Positions 8,772 to 18,707 of a stretch of DNA of 64,000 nt are shown piece by piece. The notes beneath the pieces were generated by a model. The model worked only from the letters and a program-made list of their open reading frames with translations, searched no databases and was not told the DNA's origin. The position numbers and the translations under genes were made by a program. Origin of the DNA: Microlunatus sagamiharensis. Lineage in GTDB: Bacteria > Actinomycetota > Actinomycetes > Propionibacteriales > Propionibacteriaceae. The stretch spans positions 3,224,001-3,288,000 of the forward strand of contig NZ_LT629799.1 of the NCBI RefSeq assembly GCF_900105785.1, in the 5' to 3' direction. The stretch's first letter is position 1; each line of letters opens with the position of its first letter.

Positions 8772-9365
8772 GTGCCCCGGGTCGTCGATGGAGAGCAGCG
8801 TCGCCGCGCCATTGCGCACGCCGTCTTCCGCGTGGTCTGCGCCCGCGGCCTGGACGCCGTCACGCTCGGCGGCGTGGCCGCGGAGGCCGGCCTCGCGACC
8901 GGGTCGGTCCGGCACTTCGTCGGCAGCCGCACCGACCTGCTCGTGCTCACCCTGCGCACGCTGCGCGACGACGTGCGCCGTCGCGTGCAGGCCCTCGACG
9001 ACCACGACCCCGAGGCCGCGCTGCAGGAGCTGCTGCCCCTGGACGACGTCCGGCGCACCGAGGCGGTGGTCTGGCTGGCCTTCGAGGCCGCCGCCCGCAC
9101 CGAGGGGACGCTGCGCCCGCTCCTGCTCGAGGTCGTCGACGACGTGCGCGGCCTGCACCGGCGAGTGGTGGCCGAGCTGTGCCCCGGGGCGGACGAGGAG
9201 TCGGTCGCCGCGGCGGCGGACCGCGTGGCGGCGGTGCTCGACGGGCTCACGGTCGGGGCCGTCCTCGTGTCGGATCGGACCGACGCGGGCCGGATGCGGC
9301 GGGTGCTGGCCGACGAGCTCGCCGCGATCGCCGGGCGCTCCGGGCGCGTGGGCACCGGCGCCTGA
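8772..9365 (+). CDS. TetR family transcriptional regulator
   Basis: A 197-residue regulator. Residues about 8-55 form a TetR DNA-binding domain (RRRAIAHAVFRVVCARGLDAVTLGGVA followed by GLATGSVRHFVGSR); the remaining helical part is the ligand/dimer domain, resembling the BetI-type C-terminal class. The GTG at 8772 has no Shine-Dalgarno sequence but a TAGAAC hexamer 6 nt upstream, suggesting a leaderless transcript. It is divergent from asnB and shares an 18-bp palindrome with it, so it likely regulates itself and possibly asnB. The ligand is unknown. Confidence 0.9.
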   Translation: MPRVVDGEQRRRAIAHAVFRVVCARGLDAVTLGGVAAEAGLATGSVRHFVGSRTDLLVLTLRTLRDDVRRRVQALDDHDPEAALQELLPLDDVRRTEAVVWLAFEAAARTEGTLRPLLLEVVDDVRGLHRRVVAELCPGADEESVAAAADRVAAVLDGLTVGAVLVSDRTDAGRMRRVLADELAAIAGRSGRVGTGA

Positions 9366-9408
9366 GCCGCCCGTCCGACCGCTCCGGGCCGGGCGCACGA
9401 TGGGAGGC

Positions 9409-10311
9409 ATGGAGCGCCCCACGTCCGACCTGCCGCTGCTCGTCCTCGCCCTCGACCAGCGCGGCTCCTTCGCCAAGCTCTTCGGCACGGAGGAGGCCTC
9501 GGCGAGCGAGGAGGACGTCGCCCGGATGCGGGCGGCCAAGACGCTGGTCTACCGCGGCGTCGCCGAGGTCGCCGCTGCGGTCGAGGGCGCGCAGGTCGGC
9601 GTGCTCACCGACGAGGAGTACGGCGCCGAGGTGCTCGGGCGGGCCCGGGCCGACGGCCGAGTCGTCGCCTACCCGGTGGAGAAGAGCGGGCAGCAGCTCT
9701 TCGACCTCGAGTTCGGCGACGAGACCGCGGAGCACGTCGAGCGGTGGGACCCCGACTACGTCAAGGTGCTCGTGCGGATGAACCCCGACGACGACGCCGA
9801 CGACACCCGCGGCCAGCTCGACCGGCTTCGCGCGCTGTCGGAGGAGCTGCACGACTCCGGCCGGCCCTTCCTGCTCGAGCTGCTCGTGCCGGCGTCGGAG
9901 GCCCAGCTCGCCTCGGTCGGTGGCGACAGCACCGCGTACGACCGGGACCTCCGACCGGGCCTGGCCGCGCAGGTGATCCACGCGGTCCAGGACGCCGGGG
10001 TCGAGCCGACCCTGTGGAAGATCGAGGGCCTGGAGACCACCCAGGCGGCCGAGCAGGTGGTCGCGGCGGCGCGGCGCGGTGGACGCGACGCCGACTGCAT
10101 CGTGCTCGGGCGCGACGCCCCGCAGGAGACGCTCGACCACTGGCTCCGGGTCGCGGCCCCGGTGCCGGGCTTCGTCGGCTTCGCCGTCGGGCGCTCGATC
10201 TGGAAGGAGCCGCTCGAGCAGTACCTGGCCGACGACGACGAGGCACGGCTGCTCGAGGTCGTCGGCCAGAACTACCTGCACTACGTGCGGACCTACCTCG
10301 CCGCACGCTGA
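9409..10311 (+). CDS. DUF2090 / IolC C-terminal aldolase-like protein
   Basis: A 300-residue protein of the DUF2090 family, related to the aldolase-like C-terminal half of bifunctional IolC proteins and to class I aldolase barrels. LPLLVLALDQRGSF at the N-terminus is the family mark; YPVEKSGQQLFDLEFG, YVKVLVRMNPDDD, LLELLVPASEAQL and LWKIEGLE follow as barrel strands. Reactions known for relatives are cleavage of 2-deoxy-5-keto-gluconate 6-phosphate, but the reaction here is not established. ATG 9409 is preferred over ATG 9400 because a CACGAT hexamer (9396-9401) lies 7 nt upstream, as in other leaderless genes here. Confidence 0.8.
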   Translation: MERPTSDLPLLVLALDQRGSFAKLFGTEEASASEEDVARMRAAKTLVYRGVAEVAAAVEGAQVGVLTDEEYGAEVLGRARADGRVVAYPVEKSGQQLFDLEFGDETAEHVERWDPDYVKVLVRMNPDDDADDTRGQLDRLRALSEELHDSGRPFLLELLVPASEAQLASVGGDSTAYDRDLRPGLAAQVIHAVQDAGVEPTLWKIEGLETTQAAEQVVAAARRGGRDADCIVLGRDAPQETLDHWLRVAAPVPGFVGFAVGRSIWKEPLEQYLADDDEARLLEVVGQNYLHYVRTYLAAR

Positions 10312-10314
10312 GGC

Positions 10315-11004
10315 CTACCGCTGCAGCGAGGCGTTCGTCCGGACGAGCCGGAGGATGGTGCCGAAGCCGCCGAGCACCCCGAAGACGACGAACAGCACGA
10401 TGTCGCGCGTGTACTCGCCCAGCACGGGGCCATAGGTCAGGTTCTCGCGGACGAACGCGCCCCGGCTCGGGTAGGAGCCGGTGATCTCCGCGTCGAGCGT
10501 CGGGAACACGGTCCAGAGGTCGGTGGCCACGGCCGCGAAGAAGCTCGCGACGATGCCGAGGGCGATGATCGCGGCGACGACCGGGATGCCCTTCTTGACC
10601 CGGCCGCCGGAGCCGCGGGCGTAGAGCACGGCCGCGCCGGCCGCCACGACGACGCCGGACAGCGAGGCGACGAAGCCGAGGCGCCAGATGATCGCCGACA
10701 GGACCGCACCCACGGGCACGGCGAGCAGGGCGAGCAGCGCGCCGTGGCCGACCCGCTCGGGCGGCAGGACCACGGTCGGCGTCGCGACGAGGCCCTCGGG
10801 ACCGTAGCGGTGCTCCACCACCTCCTCCGGCCGGGCCCCGTACGCGGCGGGTGCCTGCGGTGCCGCATCCTGCTGCTGCACGTTGGGCTGCTGTGCGTAC
10901 GGCTGCCGGGGCTCGGCCGGCGGCGGGACCTGCGGCGCCTGCGGCGGGGCGTACGCCGGGCCGGGCTGGCCGTTGCGGTCGCTCGGGGTCGGGTCGATGC
11001 TCAT
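10315..11004 (-). CDS. Hypothetical membrane protein with proline/glutamine-rich N-terminus
   Basis: A 229-residue protein I do not recognise. Residues 1-60 are rich in Pro, Gln and Ala (APPQAPQVPPPAEPRQPYAQ) and probably disordered and cytoplasmic. Four hydrophobic segments follow (ALLALLAVPVGAVLSAIIW, FVASLSGVVVAAGAAVLYA, GIPVVAAIIALGIVASFFAA and a C-terminal one near VLFVVFGVLGGFGTILRLV). The start at 11004 is chosen over ATG 11010 because GAGG lies 6 nt upstream of it. Its stop is 3 bp from the stop of the convergent aldolase-like gene. Confidence 0.75.
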   Translation of the reverse strand: MSIDPTPSDRNGQPGPAYAPPQAPQVPPPAEPRQPYAQQPNVQQQDAAPQAPAAYGARPEEVVEHRYGPEGLVATPTVVLPPERVGHGALLALLAVPVGAVLSAIIWRLGFVASLSGVVVAAGAAVLYARGSGGRVKKGIPVVAAIIALGIVASFFAAVATDLWTVFPTLDAEITGSYPSRGAFVRENLTYGPVLGEYTRDIVLFVVFGVLGGFGTILRLVRTNASLQR

Positions 11005-11146
11005 GATCATCCTCGTGGAGGGCGGTCGGGTCGGAGCAGTCGACCATGATCAGGGGTCGTGCGCGGCGGGATCGCGAGTTGTCCACAGCCCGACCGGCGA
11101 ACTCTTCACCGGCGTTCAGGTTCCATCGCCGGTCTATGCACCTCGA

Positions 11147-11175
11147 GGCCCGCCCGCGCCGGCGGCGGGCGGGCC
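11147..11175. terminator. GC-rich near-perfect hairpin downstream of phosphoketolase
   Basis: A 29-nt imperfect palindrome with 10-bp G/C-only outer arms lies 11 bp after the phosphoketolase stop and before the next minus-strand gene. It probably acts as a U-less terminator. Confidence 0.55.
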
Positions 11176-11186
11176 CGGAGGGTCGC

Positions 11187-13661
11187 TCAGAAGGGCCAGG
11201 TCCAGCCCGCGACGGCCGGGTCGTCGACGCCGTTCTCGCGCGTGTAGGTCCGCGCCCGGAGGCGGGCGTCGGCCATCTCCTGGCGCAGCCCGGCCGCGCT
11301 CGCGCCGAGCGAGGGCACGCGGTCGATCACGTCCATGACCAGGTGGAAGCGGTCGAGGTCGTTGAGCATGACCATGTCGAAGGGCGTGGTCGTGGTCCCG
11401 CGCTCCTTGTAGCCGCGCACGTGGATGCCGGAGTGGTTGGCGCGGCGGTAGGTGAGCCGGTGGACAAGCCACGGGTAGCCGTGGAAGGCGAAGATCACCG
11501 GCTGGGTCGCGGTGAAGAGCGTGTCGAAGTCGCGGTCGGACAGCCCGTGCGGGTGCTCGTCCTCGGGCAGCAGGCGCATCAGGTCGACGACGTTGACCAC
11601 GCGGACCCGCAGGTCGGGCAGTCGCTCCCGCAGGATCGCCGCGGCGGCGAGCACCTCGAGCGTCGGGATCTCCCCGGCCGCACCGAGGACGACGTCGGGC
11701 AGCGTGCCGGCGTCGTCGTGGCTCGAGGCCCAGTCCCAGATCCCCGCGCCGCGGGCGCAGTGCAGCCCGGCGTCCTCGACCGACAGGTAGTCGAACTGCG
11801 GCTGCTTGCCCGCGACGACGACGTTGACGTAGTGCCGCGACCTGAGGCAGTGGTCGAAGGTCGACAGCAGTGTGTTCGCGTCCGGGGGCAGGTAGATCCG
11901 CACGATCGACGGGTCCTTGTTGAGCACGACGTCGAGGAAGCCCGGGTCCTGGTGGGTGAAACCGTTGTGGTCCTGGCGCCACACGTGCGAGCTCAGCAGG
12001 TAGTTCAGGCTGGCGATCGGGCGGCGCCACGGCACCTGCGCGCTGGCCTGGAGCCACTTGGCGTGCTGGTTGAACATCGAGTCGACGATGTGGATGAACG
12101 CCTCGTAGCAGGTGAAGGCGCCGTGCCGCCCGCTGAGCAGGTAGCCCTCGAGCAGGCCCTCGCAGAGGTGCTCGCTCAGCACCTCGATGACCCGGCCCTG
12201 CCGGTCGAGCCGCTCGTCGAACTCACCCTCCTGGGCCTGCCACCGCCGCCCGGTCACCTCGAGGATGTCCTGCAGGCGGTTGCTGGCCAGCTCGTCCGGC
12301 GCCATGGTCAAGAAGCTGGTCGGGTTGTCGCGGGTGACGTCGCGCAGCCACGTGCCCAGCACCTTCGTCGCCTCGTGCGCCGTGGTGCCCGGGTTGGGCA
12401 CGTCGACGCCGTAGTCCCGCCAGTCGGGCAGGCGCAGGTCGCGCAGCAGCGCGCCGCCGTTGGCGACCGGGTTGTCGCTCATCCGGCGGGTGCCGGTCGG
12501 CGGCAGGTCGAGCAGCTCCTGGACCGGCCGGCCCTCGTCGTCGAACAGCTCCTCCGGGCGGTAGCTGCGCAGCCACTGCTCGAGGACCGCGCGGTGCGTG
12601 CCGTCCGTGCGTGCTGCGGGCAGCGGCACCTGGTGGGCGCGGAACGTCCCCTCCACCTGCTGGCCGTCGACCTGCGGCGGGCAGGTCCAGCCCTTCGGGG
12701 TCCGCATGATGATCATGGGCCAGCGGGGTCCGGCGTCGTCGGGGCCGGGGACCTCGTCGGTGCTGCGGGCGCGCCGCTGGATCTCCGCGATGGCGTCGAG
12801 GCAGGTCTCGAGCGTCTCGGCGTACAGCTGGTGGACGGTGCCCGGGTCGTCGCCCGCGACGACGTGCGGGTCGTAGCCGTAGCCGCGCATCAGCTCCAGC
12901 AGCTCGGCCTCGGGGATGCGCGCGAGCAGCGTCGGGTTGGCGATCTTGTACTCGTTGAGCGCGAGGATCGGCAGCACGGCACCGTCCCGCGCGGGGTCGA
13001 TGAACTTGGCCGCGTGCCAGCTGCCGGCCAGCGGCCCGGTCTCGGCCTCGCCGTCCCCGACGACGCAGAAGACGGTGAGCTCCGGGCTGTCGAGCGCGGC
13101 GCCGTACGCGTGCAGGAGCGAGTAGCCGAGCTCGCCGCCCTCGTGGAACGAGCCGGGCGTCTCGGGTGCGCAGTGGCTGGGGACGCCGCCGGGGAAGGAG
13201 AACTGGTGGAAGAAGGCACGCATGCCGCGCTCGTCACGCCCGATGTGGCTGTAGAGCTCGGAGTAGGTCCCCTCCAGCCAGGCGCAGGCGTTGGGGCCCG
13301 GGCCGCCGTGGCCGGGACCGGCGACGAAGACCGCGTTCAGGTCGCGGGCCTTGATCGCCCGGTTGGCGTGGACGTAGGCGAGGTTGAGCCCCGGCACGGT
13401 GCCGAAGTGGCCGAGCAGGCGCGGCTTGACGTGCTCGGCCTGCAGCGGTTCGCGCAGCAGCGGGTTGGCCATCAGGTAGATCTGGCCGACCGCGAGGTAG
13501 TTGGCCGCCCGCCACCAGGCGTCGACGAGGCGCAGCTCCTCGGCGCCCAGGACGCCCTCCGGCGTGCCGAGGTCGTACGGGGTGGGCGCGACGGTCGGAC
13601 CGTTGGAGCCGCCCTCGTTGTCGGCGGCGGTGTCGCCGCCCATGCTCGCGAGCTGCGTCAT
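11187..13661 (-). CDS. xfp: Phosphoketolase (xylulose-5-phosphate/fructose-6-phosphate)
   Basis: An 824-residue thiamine-diphosphate enzyme that splits xylulose 5-phosphate and usually fructose 6-phosphate with inorganic phosphate to acetyl phosphate plus a shorter sugar phosphate. Family marks include [19 protein letters not shown] near residue 110, [17 protein letters not shown] (ThDP site) near 190, and [18 protein letters not shown] near 555. Length is that of the single-chain family. A TACCGT hexamer lies 6 nt upstream of the ATG with no Shine-Dalgarno site, so the mRNA is probably leaderless. It stands alone, flanked by a terminator-like hairpin; acetyl phosphate production gives a glycolysis bypass. 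Confidence 0.96.
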   Translation of the reverse strand: MTQLASMGGDTAADNEGGSNGPTVAPTPYDLGTPEGVLGAEELRLVDAWWRAANYLAVGQIYLMANPLLREPLQAEHVKPRLLGHFGTVPGLNLAYVHANRAIKARDLNAVFVAGPGHGGPGPNACAWLEGTYSELYSHIGRDERGMRAFFHQFSFPGGVPSHCAPETPGSFHEGGELGYSLLHAYGAALDSPELTVFCVVGDGEAETGPLAGSWHAAKFIDPARDGAVLPILALNEYKIANPTLLARIPEAELLELMRGYGYDPHVVAGDDPGTVHQLYAETLETCLDAIAEIQRRARSTDEVPGPDDAGPRWPMIIMRTPKGWTCPPQVDGQQVEGTFRAHQVPLPAARTDGTHRAVLEQWLRSYRPEELFDDEGRPVQELLDLPPTGTRRMSDNPVANGGALLRDLRLPDWRDYGVDVPNPGTTAHEATKVLGTWLRDVTRDNPTSFLTMAPDELASNRLQDILEVTGRRWQAQEGEFDERLDRQGRVIEVLSEHLCEGLLEGYLLSGRHGAFTCYEAFIHIVDSMFNQHAKWLQASAQVPWRRPIASLNYLLSSHVWRQDHNGFTHQDPGFLDVVLNKDPSIVRIYLPPDANTLLSTFDHCLRSRHYVNVVVAGKQPQFDYLSVEDAGLHCARGAGIWDWASSHDDAGTLPDVVLGAAGEIPTLEVLAAAAILRERLPDLRVRVVNVVDLMRLLPEDEHPHGLSDRDFDTLFTATQPVIFAFHGYPWLVHRLTYRRANHSGIHVRGYKERGTTTTPFDMVMLNDLDRFHLVMDVIDRVPSLGASAAGLRQEMADARLRARTYTRENGVDDPAVAGWTWPF

Positions 13662-13712
13662 GACGACACGGTAGGGCTGCCCGACCGGCTCCCGGAGGGC
13701 GGTCGGGTGAAC

Positions 13713-14774
13713 CTACGGCGACGCCTCCGGGTGGACACGCGAGGCGAGCACGACCGCCGCGACGCGGTCCACCGGCAGGTCGGCGAGGCAGGCCGGGGCG
13801 TCCCCGGTCAGCGGGCAGCGCGCCGACCACCAGCACTCCTGCTCGCTGATGGCGAGCGGGCGGCGGACCTCGCAGCCGGGCAGCCCCTGCAACGAGGAGC
13901 CGGAGCGCGGGTCGAGCCCGTAGCGGCCCGCGACGGTGGGCCCGAAGAGGGCGACCGCGCGGGCGCCGACCGCGGTGGCGAGGCGGACCGGCCCGGTGTC
14001 GCCGCCGACGACGACGCCGCCGGCCTCGCCGACGACGGCCAGGTTGGCGGCGAGCTCGCGGAGGCTGCCGGGCGGGAGCAGCGTCGTGCCCGGGACCGGT
14101 TCGCTGCCGGCGGCGCCCGCGGTGAGGACGGGGTGCCCGCCGGCCGCCGCACGGGCGGCGAGCGCGACCCAGCGCTCCGCCGGCCACTCCTTGACGCGCA
14201 TCCCGGAGCCCGGCACGAGCACGACCGGTGAACTTCTCGCCCTCTGACCACCGCTGAGGTGGTCAGAGGGCGAGAAGTTGGGCAGACGGTCGCGGGCGGC
14301 GGACCACTCGGTCTCCGTGAGGGTCACCGTCGGGGGTTCGTCCACGAAGCGGGGGTCGACCAGGCCGTCCTCGACCAGCAGCCGCACGAACCTCCGGTCG
14401 ATCAGCTCGTCGACCGGCGGGCTCCGCCAGAGGTTGGTGACCGCGCGCGGGGCGCGGGCGGCGCAGAGCTCGCCGATGCCGTCGTAGGTCGTCGTGGTGA
14501 CCACGAGGTCGTACGCCCGCCCCGCGCGCTCCGCCGCGTCGAGCTCCGCCTCCACCACGGTGCGCGGGACGCCGTCGGTGTGGTCGCTCGTCGCGACCAC
14601 CCGGGCGACGAGCGGGTCGTGGGCCAGCAGCACGTCGCCGGGGGTGAACGTCAGCACGGTCAGCTCGGCGGCGGGGTGGCTGCGGGCCAGGGCGTGGATC
14701 GCGGGCAGCGCGAGGAGCACGTCGCCGAAGCCGCCGAGGAGCTCGACGACGAGGATCCGGCGCACCGCGCTCAC
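13713..14774 (-). CDS. Glycosyltransferase family 9 (heptosyltransferase-like) with an in-frame palindrome
   Basis: A 353-residue GT9-type (GT-B fold) protein: VRRILVVELLGGFGDVLLALPAIHAL at the N-terminus, VVLVPGSGMRVKEWPAERWVAL in the centre, VVVGGDTGPVRLATAVG (nucleotide-sugar site) and FGPTVAGRYG near the end. In Gram-positives such proteins act on unknown glycans rather than LPS. The GTG start overlaps the stop of the upstream GT4 gene as GTGA. Between RDRLP and PVVLVPG the protein carries about 17 extra residues encoded by a perfect 22-bp-arm inverted repeat (14231-14279), apparently an inserted palindrome that keeps the frame open. The acceptor is unknown. Confidence 0.85.
   Translation of the reverse strand: MSAVRRILVVELLGGFGDVLLALPAIHALARSHPAAELTVLTFTPGDVLLAHDPLVARVVATSDHTDGVPRTVVEAELDAAERAGRAYDLVVTTTTYDGIGELCAARAPRAVTNLWRSPPVDELIDRRFVRLLVEDGLVDPRFVDEPPTVTLTETEWSAARDRLPNFSPSDHLSGGQRARSSPVVLVPGSGMRVKEWPAERWVALAARAAAGGHPVLTAGAAGSEPVPGTTLLPPGSLRELAANLAVVGEAGGVVVGGDTGPVRLATAVGARAVALFGPTVAGRYGLDPRSGSSLQGLPGCEVRRPLAISEQECWWSARCPLTGDAPACLADLPVDRVAAVVLASRVHPEASP
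14231..14279. repeat. Perfect inverted repeat inside the GT9 coding sequence
   Basis: Two 22-nt arms (14231-14252 and 14258-14279) are exact reverse complements around a 5-nt loop (GCTGA). It lies wholly in the GT9 coding sequence and is translated as NFSPSDHLSGGQRARSS on the gene's strand. It is not a plausible terminator, being mid-gene. Confidence 0.95.
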
Positions 14775-15955
14775 GCCTCGAGCGCCGTCCGGTAGACCGC
14801 TCGGTGCGCCGCCGCGATGGCCGGCCAGTCGCGGTTGGCGGCGAAGGCCTGCCCGCCCTGCGCCACCCGGGCGGTGAGCGCCGGGTCGCCGAGCGCGCGC
14901 CGGACCGCGGCCGCGATCGCCGCCGGGTCGCGCCGGGCGGTGACGTCGAGCACCGTCACCCCGTCGACCAGGTCGGCGTCGCGCTCGTCCGCGACGGTCG
15001 CGAGCACCGGGGCACGGTGCGCCAGCGCGGCCAGCAGCGAACCGCTCTTGGTCGTCACGCCGGCGGTGAACGGCAGCACCACCAGGTCGGCCGCGGACAG
15101 CAGCTGCGAGACCTCGTCGCCGTCGACCCAGCCCGTCAGCGTGACCCGGTCGGCGACCCCGCGGTCGGCGACGCGCTGCTCGACCTCGGCCCGGAACGAG
15201 CGCGCCTCCTCCCCCGGCAGCGCGAGCGAGGCGAACCCGCCCGCCCCGACCACGTGCACGTCCACGCCCTCGTCGCGCAGCAGCGCGGCCGCGTCCACCA
15301 GCTCGCGGAAGCCCTTCACCGGGTGGACGAAGCCGAAGAAGACCAGCAGCGGCACGCCGTCGGCGAGCCCGAGCCGTGCCCGCACCCGCTCCCGCGCCCC
15401 GGCGGCGTCCGGGCCCGGGCCGGGGACGTTCGGTCCGATGGGGATCGTCGTGGGCTCGCGCCCGAGCCGGCGCCGGACCACCTCGGCGTGCCCGGCGTTG
15501 GTGGTCACCAGCGCGCGGCTGCGCGGCCCGAGCAGCCCGCTCTCGCGGTCGTACCGCCCGTGGCCCTCGACCAGCGGCCAGGCGCGGCCCGGGACCCAGC
15601 CCGGCCAGCCCCACCAGCCGTACTCGTGCAGCGTGGTCACGACCGGCGTCCGCACCAGGGCGGGCAGCCAGCCGACGGCTCCCGACCAGCCGTACGCCGA
15701 GGGCGCCCACTGCACGTGCAACAGGTCGGCGCCCAGCCCGTCGAGGGCCCGCGCGGCTCCGCGCAGGTGGCGCGGCGACCAGTCCGGGGCGAGGGCGACG
15801 GCCCCGTCCGGCTCGCGGCCGTCCTCGGCCCGGGCGGCGACGACGACGTCGAGGGCGTCGGGTCCGGAGCGCAGCTCCTCGGCCAGGCGCCGGACGTAGT
15901 CGGCGACGCCGTCGCGCTCGGGCGCGTACGTCCCGCAGACCAGCGCGACCCGCAC
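14771..15955 (-). CDS. Glycosyltransferase family 4
   Basis: A 394-residue GT-B glycosyltransferase. The N-terminal domain starts VRVALVCGTYAPERDGVADYVRRL with HVQWAPSAYGW near residue 80; the donor-binding C-terminal domain has LLVFFGFVHPVKGFRELVDA near 215, ADRVTLTGWVDGDEVSQLL near 285, and the E-x7-E-like region TTKSGSLLAALAHRAPVLAT near 325 in which the first acidic residue is replaced. GTG 15955 is chosen because GGAGGG precedes it closely. The gene couples to the GT9 gene by GTGA and is divergent from a GT2-like gene, so the three may build one glycan. Confidence 0.85.
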   Translation of the reverse strand: MRVALVCGTYAPERDGVADYVRRLAEELRSGPDALDVVVAARAEDGREPDGAVALAPDWSPRHLRGAARALDGLGADLLHVQWAPSAYGWSGAVGWLPALVRTPVVTTLHEYGWWGWPGWVPGRAWPLVEGHGRYDRESGLLGPRSRALVTTNAGHAEVVRRRLGREPTTIPIGPNVPGPGPDAAGARERVRARLGLADGVPLLVFFGFVHPVKGFRELVDAAALLRDEGVDVHVVGAGGFASLALPGEEARSFRAEVEQRVADRGVADRVTLTGWVDGDEVSQLLSAADLVVLPFTAGVTTKSGSLLAALAHRAPVLATVADERDADLVDGVTVLDVTARRDPAAIAAAVRRALGDPALTARVAQGGQAFAANRDWPAIAAAHRAVYRTALEA

Positions 15956-16048
15956 CCGCCCTCCCCTCCACGTCCGTCTCACGCCCATCGGTCGACGGGT
16001 TCGGCGTGCCACGATCGGCGGCGTGCCGGCCCCGATCCTTACCCACCC

Positions 16049-16891
16049 GTGACCCAGGACGTGCCCCACCGCGGGGACCTGGACGTGCTGGTCCCCACGC
16101 GGGACCGCCGCGAGGCGCTCGCCGTGACGCTGTCCGGCCTCCTCGCCCAGGACCTCAGCGCCCGGCTCGTGCTGGCCGACCAGACGCCCGGCACGAGCGC
16201 CGCCGAGCAGCCCGAGATCGCCAGCCTGCTCGGCGTCATGCGGCTGCGCGGGTGGGAGGTCGAGGTCGAGCACCGCACGGGCCCGGCGCGCGGTGTGACC
16301 GAGCAGCGCCAGCACCTGCTCGACCGGGCGCGGCGGCCGTACCTGCTGATGCTCGACGACGACGTGCTGCTCGAGCGCTGGGTGCTGCGCCAGCTGGTCG
16401 AGGCGATGGACGTGCTCGGGTGCGGGTTCGTCGGGATGGCGCACGCCGCGGCCTCCTACCTCGACGACGTGCGTCCCGCGGAGCTCGAGTCCTTCGAGCT
16501 GTGGGAGGGCGGTCGCGTGCGCCCCGAGCGGATCCGCAAGGGCGACCCGGGCTGGGAGCGCTGGCGGCTGCACAACGCCGCGAACGTCCAGCACCTGCTC
16601 GACCGGGTGCCCGGCGGCGCGCTCGACGCGCACGGCTGGGTGCCGTACAAGGTCGCCTGGGTCGCCGGGTGCGTGCTGTTCCGGACCGAGGCGCTGCGCG
16701 ACGTCGGCGGGTTCGGCTTCTGGGCCGACCTGCCGCCCAACCTGCGCGGCGAGGACGTGGTCACCCAGCTCCAGGTCGCCGAACGGTTCGGAGGGGCGGG
16801 GCTGCTGCCCTCCGGCGCGTGGCACCTCGAGCTGCCGACCTCGATCGAGGACCGCTCGGTCGACGCGTACGCCGCCGTGCTGGAGGCCTGA
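16049..16891 (+). CDS. Glycosyltransferase family 2-like protein
   Basis: A 280-residue GT-A type protein. LDVLVPTRDRREALAVTLSGLLAQ opens the nucleotide-binding domain, YLLMLDDDVLLERWVLRQL carries the DDD (DXD-type) metal site near residue 110, and GCVLFRTEALRDVGGF with NLRGEDVVTQLQV near 240 matches the ED catalytic region of GT2 enzymes. The GTG at 16049 has no Shine-Dalgarno sequence; a GATCCT hexamer lies 9 nt upstream, so a leaderless message is possible. It is divergent from the GT4 gene by 93 bp. Substrate is unknown. Confidence 0.8.
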   Translation: MTQDVPHRGDLDVLVPTRDRREALAVTLSGLLAQDLSARLVLADQTPGTSAAEQPEIASLLGVMRLRGWEVEVEHRTGPARGVTEQRQHLLDRARRPYLLMLDDDVLLERWVLRQLVEAMDVLGCGFVGMAHAAASYLDDVRPAELESFELWEGGRVRPERIRKGDPGWERWRLHNAANVQHLLDRVPGGALDAHGWVPYKVAWVAGCVLFRTEALRDVGGFGFWADLPPNLRGEDVVTQLQVAERFGGAGLLPSGAWHLELPTSIEDRSVDAYAAVLEA

Positions 16892-16996
16892 GCTCCACTC
16901 CCCCGGCGCGGGTTGATCGCGCCGCCGCTGGGTAGGTCCCGGTGAGGGCGCCACCGCGAGGCTCGGCGCCCGGACCCCACCAGCAAGGAGATCAGC

Positions 16997-18658
16997 GTGA
17001 CGGACGTCGCCAGCCAGGGACCGGCCGCGAGCGAGCAGGACCGCGCGGTCCTGACCAACCGCCAGGGCCACCCGGTCTACGACAACCAGAACCAGCGCAC
17101 CGTCGGCGCCCGCGGCCCGGCGACGCTGGAGAACTACCAGTTCCTCGAGAAGATCAGCCACTTCGACCGCGAGCGCATCCCCGAGCGGGTCGTGCACGCG
17201 CGCGGCGCGACGGCCTTCGGGACGTTCGTCGCCGACGGCACCGTGGGCGACGAGCCGGTCGCGAGGCACACCCGAGCCAGGCTCTTCCAGACGGCGGGCC
17301 AGGAGACCGAGGTCGCCGTCCGCTTCTCCACCGTCGCCGGCGGCCGGGACTCCTCCGAGGCCGCGCGCGACCCGCGCGGGTTCGCGGTGAAGTTCTACAC
17401 CGAGGACGGCAACTGGGACCTCGTCGGCAACAACCTCGGCGTCTTCTTCCTCCGCGACGCGATCAAGTTCCCCGACTTCATCCACTCCCAGAAGCCCGAC
17501 CCCGTGAGCTTCGACCGCCAGGTCGCCAACCGGGTCTTCGACTTCGCGAGCCAGACGCCCGAGTCGATCCACATGTTCTGCCTGGTCTTCAGCCCGCGCG
17601 GCCTGCCGGCGAGCTACCGCACCCAGCAGGGCTTCGGCGTGAACACGTACAAGTGGGTCAACGAGGCCGGCGAGACCCAGCTGGTCAAGTACCACTGGCT
17701 GCCCCAGCAGGGCGTGAAGTCGTGGACCGCGGCCGACGCCGCCGTCGTCCAGGGCCGTGAGCTCGGCGTGCACACCAAGGACCTGTACGAGGCGATCGAC
17801 GCGGGCGACTTCCCGTCCTGGGAGCTGCACGTGCAGCTGATGAGCGACGACGAGCACCCCGAGCTCGACTTCGACCCGCTGGACGACACCAAGGTGTGGC
17901 CGGAGAACGACTTCCCGCTGCGCAAGGTCGGCACCATGACCCTGAACCGCACCCCGCAGAACTTCTTCACCGAGAGCGAGCAGATCGCGTTCGGCACCGG
18001 GGTGCTCGTCGACGGGCTCGACTTCTCCGACGACAAGATGCTCGTCGGGCGCACGTTCAGCTACTCCGACACCCAGCGCTACCGCGTCGGGCCGAACTAC
18101 CTGCAGCTGCCGGTGAACGCGCCGAGGACGCGCTTCGCCACCAACCAGCGCGACGGGCAGATGGCGTACGGCGTCGACCTCGGTGAGGGGCAGAACCCGC
18201 ACGTCAACTACGAGCCGTCGATCCTCGGCGGCCTGCGCGAGGCGCAGTACCCGACGCACGACGACCAGGGTCCGGAGATCACCGGTCGGCTGACCCGCAA
18301 GCGGATCCCGCGCACCGACGACTACACGCAGGCCGGTCAGCGCTACGTCTGCAGCGAGCAGTGGGAGCGCGACGACCTGGTGGCCAACTTCGTCGACGCC
18401 CTGTCGCAGTGCGACCGCCCGATCCAGGAGCGGATGGTCTGGCACCTGTTCATGGCCGAGGACGAGCTGGGCCAGCGCGTGGGCGACGGTCTCGGCATCA
18501 GCGCGGACGACGTCCGCGGGCTCGAGCAGTTGCAGACGCAGACGCTCACCGAGGCCGAGCTCGAGCGCGCCGCGAACCTCGGCAAGAACGGCCCCCGCGA
18601 CGTCACCGGGCTGGTGATGACGCACTGCGTGCCGAACGAGCACGTCGTCGTCAGCTGA
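16997..18658 (+). CDS. katA: Monofunctional heme catalase
   Basis: A 553-residue catalase that disproportionates hydrogen peroxide. Catalytic His lies in [15 protein letters not shown] near residue 60, the conserved [12 protein letters not shown] with the distal-side Asn in the preceding NNLGV near 150, and the proximal heme Tyr in [17 protein letters not shown] near 355. The size and short C-terminus place it among small-subunit (clade 3-like) catalases. AAGGAG lies 7 nt before the GTG start. It follows a glycosyltransferase gene by 105 bp and is probably independently transcribed. The region after its stop carries a dispersed repeat and a long inverted repeat. Confidence 0.96.
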   Translation: MTDVASQGPAASEQDRAVLTNRQGHPVYDNQNQRTVGARGPATLENYQFLEKISHFDRERIPERVVHARGATAFGTFVADGTVGDEPVARHTRARLFQTAGQETEVAVRFSTVAGGRDSSEAARDPRGFAVKFYTEDGNWDLVGNNLGVFFLRDAIKFPDFIHSQKPDPVSFDRQVANRVFDFASQTPESIHMFCLVFSPRGLPASYRTQQGFGVNTYKWVNEAGETQLVKYHWLPQQGVKSWTAADAAVVQGRELGVHTKDLYEAIDAGDFPSWELHVQLMSDDEHPELDFDPLDDTKVWPENDFPLRKVGTMTLNRTPQNFFTESEQIAFGTGVLVDGLDFSDDKMLVGRTFSYSDTQRYRVGPNYLQLPVNAPRTRFATNQRDGQMAYGVDLGEGQNPHVNYEPSILGGLREAQYPTHDDQGPEITGRLTRKRIPRTDDYTQAGQRYVCSEQWERDDLVANFVDALSQCDRPIQERMVWHLFMAEDELGQRVGDGLGISADDVRGLEQLQTQTLTEAELERAANLGKNGPRDVTGLVMTHCVPNEHVVVS

Positions 18659-18666
18659 CGTTCGCG

Positions 18667-18707
18667 CCCTGAGCCTGTCTGCCCCGTTCCCTGAGCCTGT
18701 CGAAGGG
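18667..18707 (+). repeat. Dispersed repeat CCCTGAGCCTGTCGAAGGG with truncated partner
   Basis: A complete 19-bp copy lies at 18689-18707, preceded 22 bp upstream by a 13-bp partial copy (18667-18679). Identical 19-mers, each also preceded 24-27 bp upstream by a partial copy, occur at 33361 and 38536. This one is intergenic. Confidence 0.9.

Noticed and set aside
11046-14231. A 1061-codon plus-strand frame covering the phosphoketolase region
   Set aside because: It is the mirror of the phosphoketolase and GT9 genes, without recognisable motifs or a ribosome binding site.
13713-16891. Polysaccharide or natural-product gene cluster
   Set aside because: Only three glycosyltransferases are present, with no polymerase, flippase, sugar-activating or modification genes.
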